From Flavobacteriales bacterium UBA5939 (lineage in GTDB: Bacteria > Bacteroidota > Bacteroidia > Flavobacteriales > Schleiferiaceae), in contig DJCX01000035.1 of assembly GCA_002430755.1 (NCBI GenBank), positions 4,762-23,250 of the forward strand: 18,489 bases of DNA, written 5' to 3'. This document shows, piece by piece, positions 1 through 6,932 of the stretch (position 1 is its first letter; each line of letters starts with the position of its first letter). The translations under genes were made by a program, and so were the position numbers. The notes beneath the pieces are model-generated. The model was not told the DNA's origin. It ran no database searches and was given only the letters and a program-made list of their open reading frames with translations.

Positions 1-242
1 ACGCCGTCTTTCAAGAGGGTGAGTTCAGCATCTTTCAGAATACCCGTTTTAGTCGTGTCAAAAAGACCCCGAGTCTCACTCACGGTAGCACTGAGCATGG
101 AATCTCTAGAGTCAATAAAGAGTGAACCGGCAATCTGCGGATTGTGCGGCGGCATATCAATATCACGCGCAACTCCTTCCGCGAAGCGTTCACATGAGAA
201 TAGTGCTGAGGCTGCAGCCAGAAGTAAAAGAATCTTTTTCAT
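1..242 (-). CDS. DUF4249-type lipoprotein, N-terminal part (runs off left edge)
   Basis: Reading the minus strand from an ATG at 242 gives 80 residues beginning MKKILLLLAAASALFSCERF, open to the window edge. This is a lipoprotein signal with a lipobox ending in Cys17 (ALFSC). The stretch that follows (PQIAGSLFIDSRDSMLSATVSET) resembles the start of DUF4249 lipoproteins, in which an early beta-rich segment precedes the domain. The gene starts 3 nt after the stop of the TonB receptor upstream, and DUF4249 genes are typically found directly downstream of a carboxypeptidase-regulatory-like TonB receptor in Bacteroidota, so context supports the call. The protein would sit in the outer membrane, probably as a partner of that receptor, but the family has no established function. 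The C-terminal part is missing, so the family call rests on a short N-terminus plus context. Confidence 0.7.
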   Translation of the reverse strand, partial: MKKILLLLAAASALFSCERFAEGVARDIDMPPHNPQIAGSLFIDSRDSMLSATVSETRGLFDTTKTGILKDAELTLLKDG

Positions 243-245
243 GGC

Positions 246-2621
246 TTAAAATTTTATACGGTAAGCGACTGATGGGATGATGGGGAAGAGGCCGTACTCA
301 CGGAGCTTCGTGTTTCCTTGTGCATCAGTCGTGGTTTCTAAGAAAAATGGATTGAGATTGTTGTAGGCATTGTAGGCACTAATAACCCACCAACGTTCGT
401 GGTTTCTGCGCTCTTTTCTAAAGCTAAGACTGAGATCCAGTCTGTGGTAGGCGCTCATGCGGAACGAGTTTTTATCTGAAGGGCGTTCTACCAAGGCTTG
501 TTGGTTTTGCCACCAGCTCAAACCATCGGGTAGAGAGGTGAGATAGGAAAATTCCGGTAGGGTGATGGCGCGCCCCGTACCGTAGACCCAGGCACCGCTG
601 AACTGGATGTTTTCAGTGAAATCGTGGGTGAGCACCGCGGAGAAATCGTGGCGGCGATCGTAGGTGAAGAAATAGCGCTCTCCATCATTGATCTCATCAA
701 ATTGGCGCCAAGACCAGCTGAGGGTATAACCAATCCATCCGGTGGTCTGTCCTCGTTTTTTCTGCGCAAAGAATTCCATTCCGTAGCTCTGGCCAACCCC
801 TTGGGTAATCTTGTCCTCCCAGTTTTCATCCAAGGAGAAGAGGAAGTTAGCACCTTCTTTATAGCTCACTAGATTTTTCATGTCCTTGTAATAGCCTTCC
901 AGGGACAATTCAAATTGGCCCACATTTTTCGCCAATCCCACTGCATACTGACGAGAGGTCTGCGGTTTGATGTTGGCCGTTGAGGGCACCCATAAATCTG
1001 TAGGAAGACCGATCCCTTCGTTGGCCAGCAGGTTGACAAATTGCATCATATCCGCGTAGGAAGCCTTCAAGGCAATATCCCCAGGCAAGCTGTAATTCAG
1101 ACCCAATCGAGGCTGTAGGGAAGTGTAGGCTTCACCTTCGACCGCTAAACCGGCAAAGTGTAAGCCCCCGTTCACTTTAAAGTTTTCATTGACCGTCCAC
1201 TCGTCTTCTACATACGCGAAGAATTCATTAGATAGAATGCTCGTTGTTCCAATGGTGGTATCGAGGTTGAACCCGCCCGAACTGAGTTCAAGGTTTGTTG
1301 CGCCAGGGCTAAAATTATGGTTGGTGTACCCGGTTCCGAAACGGACGTAATGCAAGGGACTGTGGGCGTAATCGAAATCTATACGGCCGCCATAGTCCTC
1401 AATACCTGAGAAGTATAAGCCTGCGAAGCGCTCTACCTCCTGCCCAGTGGTATCTGGGAAGTTGGGTTGGAAGGTCGATTCAGAAAGAGCACGTGTATTG
1501 AATTGGTATTCAGAACGGGTGGCAGTAACGTTAGAGAAAAGTTTAGGACTCCACTGGTGATTCCAACGTACTGCAGAAATGCTGTTCATCCAATCGATCC
1601 CAAAATCAAATTCTTCGGTACGTGTACTGTCGGTGTAGCGGTCGCGGATACCAAAGTCGTCCTTGCCTTGGAAGTGGCTGAAGTACACACGGTCCTTCTT
1701 ACCCACTTTGTAGTTCACCTTCATATTGGTGTCGTAGAAGTAGTAGCGCGGATCAGTTTGTTGGTTCGGATTCGCGTCATTTAAGCTATTGAAAAAGGGT
1801 TGTGCTAAAATGTCCACATAGGTACGACGTCCACTGATCATAAAGGATGCCTTGTCCTTAATTAGCGGTCCTTCAAGGGTCAATTTTGAAGAGATGAGCG
1901 ATGCCGTAGCGTCCCCGTGGAATTCGTTCATGTTTCCTTCTTTCATATTGATCTCCAATACAGAAGACAATCGACCGCCGTAGCGTGCCGGGAATCCGCC
2001 TTTGGTAAGGCTTACGTTGGAGATGGCATCGGCATTGAAGACCGAGAAGAATCCGAAGAGGTGGTTTACATTGTACAGCGGTACGCCGTCTAAGAGGATA
2101 AGGTTTTGATCGGGCGAGCCCCCACGTACGTAAAGGCCTGAAGTTCCCTCACCACCACTTTGCACACCCGGCAATAGCTGTAAGGTTTTCATAATATCCA
2201 CCTCACCTAGGATGGCAGGAAGAGATTTGAGCTGCTTGATCGGCACCTCCATCTTGGACATTTGAACTTGTTCCTGAATCTTCTGTCCTTCAGCAGCAAC
2301 AACATCAACCTCGTTCAGCACATTGCTTGAGGGTTTCAGGCGGAAATTAAATTCTACATTTTTGGAAAGATCAATCTCAAATTGGTTGTTCTTATACCCG
2401 ATGTAGGTCAGGCGCACTACATGTGTTCCCTGGGGCAGCGTCAGCGAGTAGAACCCGTAATTGTTTGAAGAGGTACCCAATTTTAATTCAGGTGCCCAAA
2501 CATTTACACCAATAAGCGCTTCACCGGTCTCAAAGTCGGTGATATAGCCGCTTAAGGTGCGGTTTTGTGCCCATATTGAGCTTGATATGAGCAGGAGTAC
2601 CGCTGCTATTCTGATTTTCAT
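246..2621 (-). CDS. TonB-dependent outer-membrane receptor with carboxypeptidase regulatory-like domain
   Basis: This 791-residue protein has a signal peptide (residues 1-18, ending IWAQ), then a carboxypeptidase-D regulatory-like beta-sandwich (about 20-95, including GYITDFETGEALIGVNV and TYIGYKN). A TonB plug follows (about 115-225, with GLYVRGGSPDQNLILLDGVP and YGGRLSSVLEI), and a long aromatic-rich segment to the end (PSVAYRIKF) fits a 22-strand barrel. It would use TonB-ExbBD energy to import a ligand across the outer membrane. It does not look like a SusC: it is short, and the next gene is a DUF4249 lipoprotein, not SusD. The substrate cannot be read from the sequence. It lies 62 nt downstream of ftcD on the same strand with no terminator and no clear TAnnTTTG box between them, so read-through from the hut genes is possible. 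A 6-bp inverted repeat lies just upstream of its start. Confidence 0.92.
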   Translation of the reverse strand: MKIRIAAVLLLISSSIWAQNRTLSGYITDFETGEALIGVNVWAPELKLGTSSNNYGFYSLTLPQGTHVVRLTYIGYKNNQFEIDLSKNVEFNFRLKPSSNVLNEVDVVAAEGQKIQEQVQMSKMEVPIKQLKSLPAILGEVDIMKTLQLLPGVQSGGEGTSGLYVRGGSPDQNLILLDGVPLYNVNHLFGFFSVFNADAISNVSLTKGGFPARYGGRLSSVLEINMKEGNMNEFHGDATASLISSKLTLEGPLIKDKASFMISGRRTYVDILAQPFFNSLNDANPNQQTDPRYYFYDTNMKVNYKVGKKDRVYFSHFQGKDDFGIRDRYTDSTRTEEFDFGIDWMNSISAVRWNHQWSPKLFSNVTATRSEYQFNTRALSESTFQPNFPDTTGQEVERFAGLYFSGIEDYGGRIDFDYAHSPLHYVRFGTGYTNHNFSPGATNLELSSGGFNLDTTIGTTSILSNEFFAYVEDEWTVNENFKVNGGLHFAGLAVEGEAYTSLQPRLGLNYSLPGDIALKASYADMMQFVNLLANEGIGLPTDLWVPSTANIKPQTSRQYAVGLAKNVGQFELSLEGYYKDMKNLVSYKEGANFLFSLDENWEDKITQGVGQSYGMEFFAQKKRGQTTGWIGYTLSWSWRQFDEINDGERYFFTYDRRHDFSAVLTHDFTENIQFSGAWVYGTGRAITLPEFSYLTSLPDGLSWWQNQQALVERPSDKNSFRMSAYHRLDLSLSFRKERRNHERWWVISAYNAYNNLNPFFLETTTDAQGNTKLREYGLFPIIPSVAYRIKF

Positions 2622-2635
2622 ATGTGGTATGTTAT

Positions 2636-2663
2636 TGGCACTCTACTAGGGAAAATCGTGCCA
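2636..2663. promoter_or_regulatory. Inverted repeat upstream of the TonB receptor, TGGCAC-N16-GTGCCA
   Basis: A perfect 6-bp inverted repeat has its arms at 2636-2641 and 2658-2663, in the 62-nt gap between ftcD and the TonB receptor. Its nearer arm is 14 nt before the receptor ATG. The half-sites are 22 bp apart, about two helical turns, as expected for a dimeric regulator on one DNA face. It could also fold as a weak hairpin in a read-through transcript, but the 16-nt loop and missing U-run argue against a terminator. This is an inference from symmetry only. Confidence 0.35.
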
Positions 2664-2683
2664 TCTGTATCTCTAAAGCTTCC

Positions 2684-3595
2684 TTATAAAGGTAGTATAC
2701 GATTTCCTTCAAAAGGCTTCATCTGACCAAATCCTAATTCTTCGGGGGTCATCGTGGTGAATTGGCTCTGTGGGATGCAACCAATTAATTCTGAAGAGGG
2801 GGCCTCAAAGCCCATTTGATTCGCTAACGCTTGGACGCGAGTAAACACCTCGCAAACTCCAGCTTCATAGGGCTTGGTGAGGTTGCAGCTGACTTGAACG
2901 AGATCAAAATCTGGCAAATACCATCCAATGGCTTTTACCCCAGGCAAACCGCCGTCCCGCTCTCGGATTTTTCCAGCTATTTGCTTTGCGGCCTTAAGTC
3001 GCTCCTTAAGCTCGCCGCCAATTAGATTAACATTATATGCCACCATCAAGGGGCGCACACTCATCGCCGTCGCACCGTGTAAGGCCACGGCTGAGGTGTA
3101 GGTCTGTGGGCCAAAGTCGGGCAGGTCACCGCCATTAAATCTAGTCTCAAGGCCTTCATACTCTCCTTGGCGCACTTTAGCGAGATTTTTTCGCTCTGGA
3201 CTACTTGCGAGGTGCTCGTAGCCGTAGATGGCCAAATCATGTTTTGTACTTATTTCTCGGACGAATACGCGGACACGCTCTAATAAGTCTTGTGCATTGG
3301 ATTCATCGTCCAGCAGAACGAAGGGACAAACGTCCACAGCACCCATTCGCGGGTGTACGCCGTGGTGCTGGCGCATATCGATCTCACTCAGGGCAATGTC
3401 AAAAAGCGCTTCAGTGGCCTTGAGGACTTGGCTCACTGGGCCGAGGTAGGTGAATACGGTACGGTTGGCACTTTTACCGGGGTCGACAAAATGCAGCGTT
3501 ACGCCCTCGGTAGCTTCTATCGCAGCAGCAATGCGCTCAAGGATTGCTGGATCGGCAGTACTCACGTTGGGTATGCATTCTATCCGGTAGCTCAT
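2684..3595 (-). CDS. ftcD: Glutamate formimidoyltransferase
   Basis: This 303-residue protein transfers the formimino group from N-formimino-L-glutamate to tetrahydrofolate, giving glutamate and 5-formimino-THF (EC 2.1.2.5), a last step of histidine degradation in the cytoplasm. It opens with the family N-terminus (ECIPNVS) and carries the active-site block HHGVHPRMGAVDVCPF, with His81 at the position of the catalytic His82 of mammalian FTCD. Its length matches the transferase domain alone. There is no cyclodeaminase domain, so 5-formimino-THF would need a separate cyclodeaminase (FchA) encoded elsewhere. The ATG lies 1 nt after the hutG stop, so it is almost certainly co-transcribed with hutG and hutI. 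Its product overlaps in function with the formimidoylglutamase encoded just upstream. Confidence 0.93.
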   Translation of the reverse strand: MSYRIECIPNVSTADPAILERIAAAIEATEGVTLHFVDPGKSANRTVFTYLGPVSQVLKATEALFDIALSEIDMRQHHGVHPRMGAVDVCPFVLLDDESNAQDLLERVRVFVREISTKHDLAIYGYEHLASSPERKNLAKVRQGEYEGLETRFNGGDLPDFGPQTYTSAVALHGATAMSVRPLMVAYNVNLIGGELKERLKAAKQIAGKIRERDGGLPGVKAIGWYLPDFDLVQVSCNLTKPYEAGVCEVFTRVQALANQMGFEAPSSELIGCIPQSQFTTMTPEELGFGQMKPFEGNRILPL

Positions 3596-3596
3596 G

Positions 3597-4583
3597 TTAT
3601 TCGCTGAAGATGTGTGCTTTGATAAAATCGGACACGAGAAGGGCTAAACCTCTGCCAACTAAAGCGTGTTCCTCTTCTGAGGTTACGCGGCCTTCGCAAA
3701 GGTGGAAGTAATGGGGCAGCATATCGAGCGCGTAGATCATTTGTCGGACCTGATCAAAGGAAAATCCGCTAACGCTTTGTGCACTGGAAGGGAAATTTGC
3801 AATAGCATCTACGTCCAATTCCAATCCATATTCCATCCCCAAATGTTCGGCGATGTGAATGAGCGCTTCATCTTGGGTCAATTCACCCGATTGTAAATCC
3901 TCGAAGCTTGCCACATTGTATGCATCGTTGTGCTCAATAGTTTGCCAAATGTATTCTGGCGTATAATTCTCCTGAAGGCCAAACATGAAGTAATTCGCCA
4001 TGTAACCTGCATTTGCGGCGTAGGTAAAGCCGTTGCCACTGTGCCGGCCTTCAGTCGTTCTTAAATCTGTGTGAGCGTCAATATTCAGGCAGTTGATGGC
4101 ACGTCCTTTTGCTTCGCTACTGCCTTTCAAACACCCGTACGCATTGTTATGACCTCCACCAATGACAATCGGGATGGCCCCTAATTCAGTGATTCTACGT
4201 ACTACAGCGCTCATCGTATGGTCGTTGGCTGCAGTGGCTTCACGCAAAGCGTCTATCTGATCGTTTTCTATGGTTGTAGTGGGAACAACTGCTCCAAGAA
4301 CCGCTACCGCGTCGGTAGGGAAGAAGCGGTTCACCTGCATGTTGAGGAAGTAACTCAAGAAGCTTTGGAATGCGCGATCTGCTCCGCCACGACCGTGGTT
4401 GGCACGCACACCGAAATCTTCTTCTACTCCTACGACAATGAATTTGAATGGAAGAGAATTAGCGCTGGTCCAATCGGCCTCGCTGACTGTTGCAATGCGT
4501 TCACCCTGACGTTCTTCGCCTGGACGAACAGAGGTGCGGCTAAGGAGATCTTCGCTTGTGTAATGTTCTAATACTGTGCTCAT
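3597..4583 (-). CDS. hutG: Arginase-family hydrolase, probable formimidoylglutamase
   Basis: I chose the ATG at 4583 (MSTVLEHY), giving 328 residues. A longer frame from 4640 would run into hutI and adds 19 residues with no family resemblance. ATG 4583 makes an ATGA overlap with the hutI stop, which favours translational coupling. All six arginase-superfamily metal ligands are present: His145 (GGGHN), Asp169, His171 and Asp173 (DAHTD), and Asp257 and Asp259 (LDVD). The enzyme would hold a dinuclear Mn centre. The GGGH form and the position between hutI and ftcD fit formimidoylglutamase (formimidoylglutamate + water to glutamate + formamide, EC 3.5.3.8) better than arginase or agmatinase. The metal-site motif reads ELDVD instead of the usual SxDxD, a variation I associate with the flavobacterial branch. 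Substrate specificity is inferred from context. Confidence 0.85.
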   Translation of the reverse strand: MSTVLEHYTSEDLLSRTSVRPGEERQGERIATVSEADWTSANSLPFKFIVVGVEEDFGVRANHGRGGADRAFQSFLSYFLNMQVNRFFPTDAVAVLGAVVPTTTIENDQIDALREATAANDHTMSAVVRRITELGAIPIVIGGGHNNAYGCLKGSSEAKGRAINCLNIDAHTDLRTTEGRHSGNGFTYAANAGYMANYFMFGLQENYTPEYIWQTIEHNDAYNVASFEDLQSGELTQDEALIHIAEHLGMEYGLELDVDAIANFPSSAQSVSGFSFDQVRQMIYALDMLPHYFHLCEGRVTSEEEHALVGRGLALLVSDFIKAHIFSE

Positions 4584-5821
4584 TGGGTCTGTCCACCTAA
4601 AATGGTGTTTTGAATGTGATTGGTTCCGAAATCGTAACACAGATACTCCAGAGAAGGGATGGCTTTTGTGATCAATAGGTCTGCATCCTTGCCTACAGCA
4701 ATGGAGCCTTTACGGTCACTAAGGTTTAGCGCAGCAGCACCGTTGATGGTGGCTGCATTCAAAGCCTCTGCAGGCGTCATCTTCATCTTTGCGCAAGCCA
4801 TGTTACATACGAGCTGCATGTTTCCTCCAGGGGAAGAACCTGGGTTATAATCTGTGGCCAAAGCGACGACGGTGTCATTCTCAATGAGTTCTCTCGCTGG
4901 ACCGTAAGGAATGCCGAGGAAGTAGCTGCAAGAAGGCAGGAGGGTAGCAATGGTATCACTGCCGTGTAAGGCTTGAATGGCCTCAGGACTCATCACCTCG
5001 AGGTGGTCGACGCTTAAGGCACCGGCTTCTAACGCCATTTGAATACCGCCGATGTCGTAAAACTGATTGACGTGAATCTTCAGAGGCAATCCGCTATTGG
5101 TGCTGGCATCGATCAAATGCTGTAAGGCGTCCAATCTGAAATAGTCACGCTCAATAAAGCCGTCTAAGAATAGTGCGAGGTTTTCGACTTTTATGGTAGG
5201 AAGACACTCGTCCAACATGTATTTGGTGTAGCTGGCATCGTTCATGCCTTGTGCTTTGGCCCAAGCAGGAAGCGCGTGCGCAGCCAAGAAGGTCGGGACT
5301 AGTGTAGCTTGACTTTGGTCATTAAGTACTTTAACGGCACGTAAAAGCTTCAACTCGTTCTCAGGATCCAAACCATAGCCGCTTTTCACTTCAAGTGTTC
5401 CCGTACCGCATTCGATGAGGTTTTCTAAACGGAATTTAGCTTGGCTGACGAGCTGCTCAACAGAAGAGGTGCTGACTTTAGCTGCGCTATTGAGAATACC
5501 GCCACCGGCTGCAGCGATTTCTTCATAGCTCGCTCCTTTGAGTCGAAGATTGAATTCTTCTTCACGCGTTCCCGCATAGACCAGGTGGCTGTGAGAATCT
5601 ACAAAGGCGGGTAGTACGTGCCTGTTCGAGCAATCGCGGCTAGGCAGTTGATCTTGAGGGCATTCACTCATAGGTCCGAAACCAGAGATCTTACCGTCGG
5701 TTATGGTGAGGTAGGCGTTTTCGAGGGTGGGGAAGTGGCCCAAATCGGACCCGCGTAACCACTTTGTTCCTTTCGGATGAATACCGCCCAAGGATTTTAT
5801 GTTGATCAGCTTCAGGTTCAT
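4580..5821 (-). CDS. hutI: Imidazolonepropionase
   Basis: This 413-residue amidohydrolase opens the imidazolone ring of 4-imidazolone-5-propionate to N-formimino-L-glutamate (EC 3.5.2.7), the third step of histidine degradation. Zinc ligands are visible: His77 and His79 (DSHSHLVYAG), His250 (KIHVNQF) and Asp324 (ATDYNPGSSPGGN). The substrate-binding stretches REEEFNLRLKG and YEEIAAAGGGI are also typical, and length is normal for the family. It is the first gene of the minus-strand hut run. hutH and hutU, for the two upstream steps, are not in this window. The ATG at 5821 fits the usual N-terminus. It is divergent from aroC with only 46 nt between the starts, and a TAATATTG box ends exactly 4 nt before the ATG. 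Confidence 0.95.
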   Translation of the reverse strand: MNLKLINIKSLGGIHPKGTKWLRGSDLGHFPTLENAYLTITDGKISGFGPMSECPQDQLPSRDCSNRHVLPAFVDSHSHLVYAGTREEEFNLRLKGASYEEIAAAGGGILNSAAKVSTSSVEQLVSQAKFRLENLIECGTGTLEVKSGYGLDPENELKLLRAVKVLNDQSQATLVPTFLAAHALPAWAKAQGMNDASYTKYMLDECLPTIKVENLALFLDGFIERDYFRLDALQHLIDASTNSGLPLKIHVNQFYDIGGIQMALEAGALSVDHLEVMSPEAIQALHGSDTIATLLPSCSYFLGIPYGPARELIENDTVVALATDYNPGSSPGGNMQLVCNMACAKMKMTPAEALNAATINGAAALNLSDRKGSIAVGKDADLLITKAIPSLEYLCYDFGTNHIQNTILGGQTQ

Positions 5822-5825
5822 GCTT

Positions 5826-5833
5826 CAATATTA
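5826..5833 (-). promoter_or_regulatory. Possible -7 box for hutI (TAATATTG)
   Basis: On the minus strand this octamer matches the Bacteroidota -7 consensus TAnnTTTG at all but one informative position. The box ends 4 nt before the hutI ATG, so initiation at the usual distance would fall at or next to the start codon. No convincing TTG is visible at the -33 distance. Confidence 0.4.
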
Positions 5834-5855
5834 CGGAGAATGCGCTATAGTTTCC

Positions 5856-5863
5856 TACTTTAG
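5856..5863 (+). promoter_or_regulatory. Possible -7 box for aroC (TACTTTAG)
   Basis: This octamer differs from TAnnTTTG at one position and ends 4 nt before the aroC ATG at 5868, the same distance as the hutI and aroQ boxes. A -33 TTG is not apparent. Confidence 0.4.
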
Positions 5864-5867
5864 TGGC

Positions 5868-6932
5868 ATGCCCGGAAATACAATAGGACAATCTCTAGTA
5901 CTGACCACCTATGGCGAGAGCCACGGCTCCCAAATTGGTGGGATTTTAGACGGTATGCCCGCTGGTGTAGATATCGATCTAGACCTTATACAGCAAGCCC
6001 TAGACCGTCGTCGTCCCGGACAGAGTCATTTGACCACAGAGCGCAACGAAGAAGACAAAGTGACCTTCCACAGCGGCTTGTTCGAAGGCAAGACTACGGG
6101 TACGCCCATTGCTTTTTCCATTCCGAACAAGGACCAGCGCAGCAAAGATTATGGTCAATTGAAGGATGTGTACCGCCCTTCACACGCAGATTTCACTTAC
6201 GATGCGAAATACGGCCACCGCGATTATAGAGGCGGAGGTCGCTCGAGCGCTCGTGAAACCGCTTGCCGAGTAGTGGCGGGTGCACTGGCCGCTCAAATTT
6301 TGCCTCAGGTGAGCGTAAAAGCCTGGGTAAGCGCGGTAGGCCCTATTGCCGTGCAAGTGCCTACTTCAGAATTAAATCTTACCGGAATCGATGCCCATCC
6401 GACGCGATGTCCGCATCCAGAGACGGCAGCCAAGATGGAAGCTTATATAGAGCAATGCCGCGCGGAAAAAGACAGTACGGGCGGTGTGATTACCGCAGTA
6501 GCATCAGGAGTGCCGGTAGGCTTGGGCGAGCCTGTTTTTGACAAGCTACAAGCAGATCTTGCAAAGGCGCTCATGAGTATCAATGCTGTCAAGGGTTTTG
6601 AGATAGGTTCAGGCTTCGCAGCGGCCGCCATGCGCGGAAGTGCCCACAACGATGCTATTACAGAAGATTTTAAAACCTCAACCAATAATGCCGGCGGCGT
6701 CGTCGGTGGATTGAGCAACGGTGCACCCATAGAGGTTCGCGTCGCCTTTAAGCCGGTGGCTACCATTGGAAAAGAACAACAAACAGTCGATAAGGACGGT
6801 AAAGCCACAATATTGGCCGCCAAAGGACGCCACGATCCTTGCGTAGTGCCACGCGCCGTACCTATCGTAGAGGCCATGATTCAACTGGTGTTGGCCGACC
6901 ATTACTTACGAAACTTGAAATACACTCGATGA
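5868..6932 (+). CDS. aroC: Chorismate synthase
   Basis: This 354-residue enzyme converts 5-enolpyruvylshikimate-3-phosphate to chorismate using reduced FMN (EC 4.2.3.5), the last step of the shikimate pathway. The family signatures are clear: the N-terminal GNTIGQSLVLTTYGESHG, RRRPGQ, the YRGGGRSSARET block, GSAHND, and the C-terminal GRHDPCVVPRAVPIVEAM. An upstream in-frame ATG at 5799 would add 23 unrelated residues overlapping hutI. The family normally begins M-x-G-N-T, so the ATG at 5868 is the start. Its stop overlaps the start of the symporter gene in an ATGA, indicating co-translation. Divergent from hutI. Confidence 0.97.
   Translation: MPGNTIGQSLVLTTYGESHGSQIGGILDGMPAGVDIDLDLIQQALDRRRPGQSHLTTERNEEDKVTFHSGLFEGKTTGTPIAFSIPNKDQRSKDYGQLKDVYRPSHADFTYDAKYGHRDYRGGGRSSARETACRVVAGALAAQILPQVSVKAWVSAVGPIAVQVPTSELNLTGIDAHPTRCPHPETAAKMEAYIEQCRAEKDSTGGVITAVASGVPVGLGEPVFDKLQADLAKALMSINAVKGFEIGSGFAAAAMRGSAHNDAITEDFKTSTNNAGGVVGGLSNGAPIEVRVAFKPVATIGKEQQTVDKDGKATILAAKGRHDPCVVPRAVPIVEAMIQLVLADHYLRNLKYTR

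Noticed and set aside
19..249. Plus-strand open frame at the left edge
   Set aside because: The minus strand carries a lipoprotein with a proper signal peptide and lipobox directly after the TonB receptor; the plus frame is its shadow.
4584..4640. Longer N-terminus for the formimidoylglutamase from the ATG at 4640
   Set aside because: The extra 19 residues overlap hutI and do not resemble the family; the ATG at 4583 gives a coupled ATGA start.
6443..6877. 144-codon open frame antisense to aroC
   Set aside because: It lies wholly within the strongly conserved aroC frame and its translation has no recognisable features; it is a shadow of aroC codon use.
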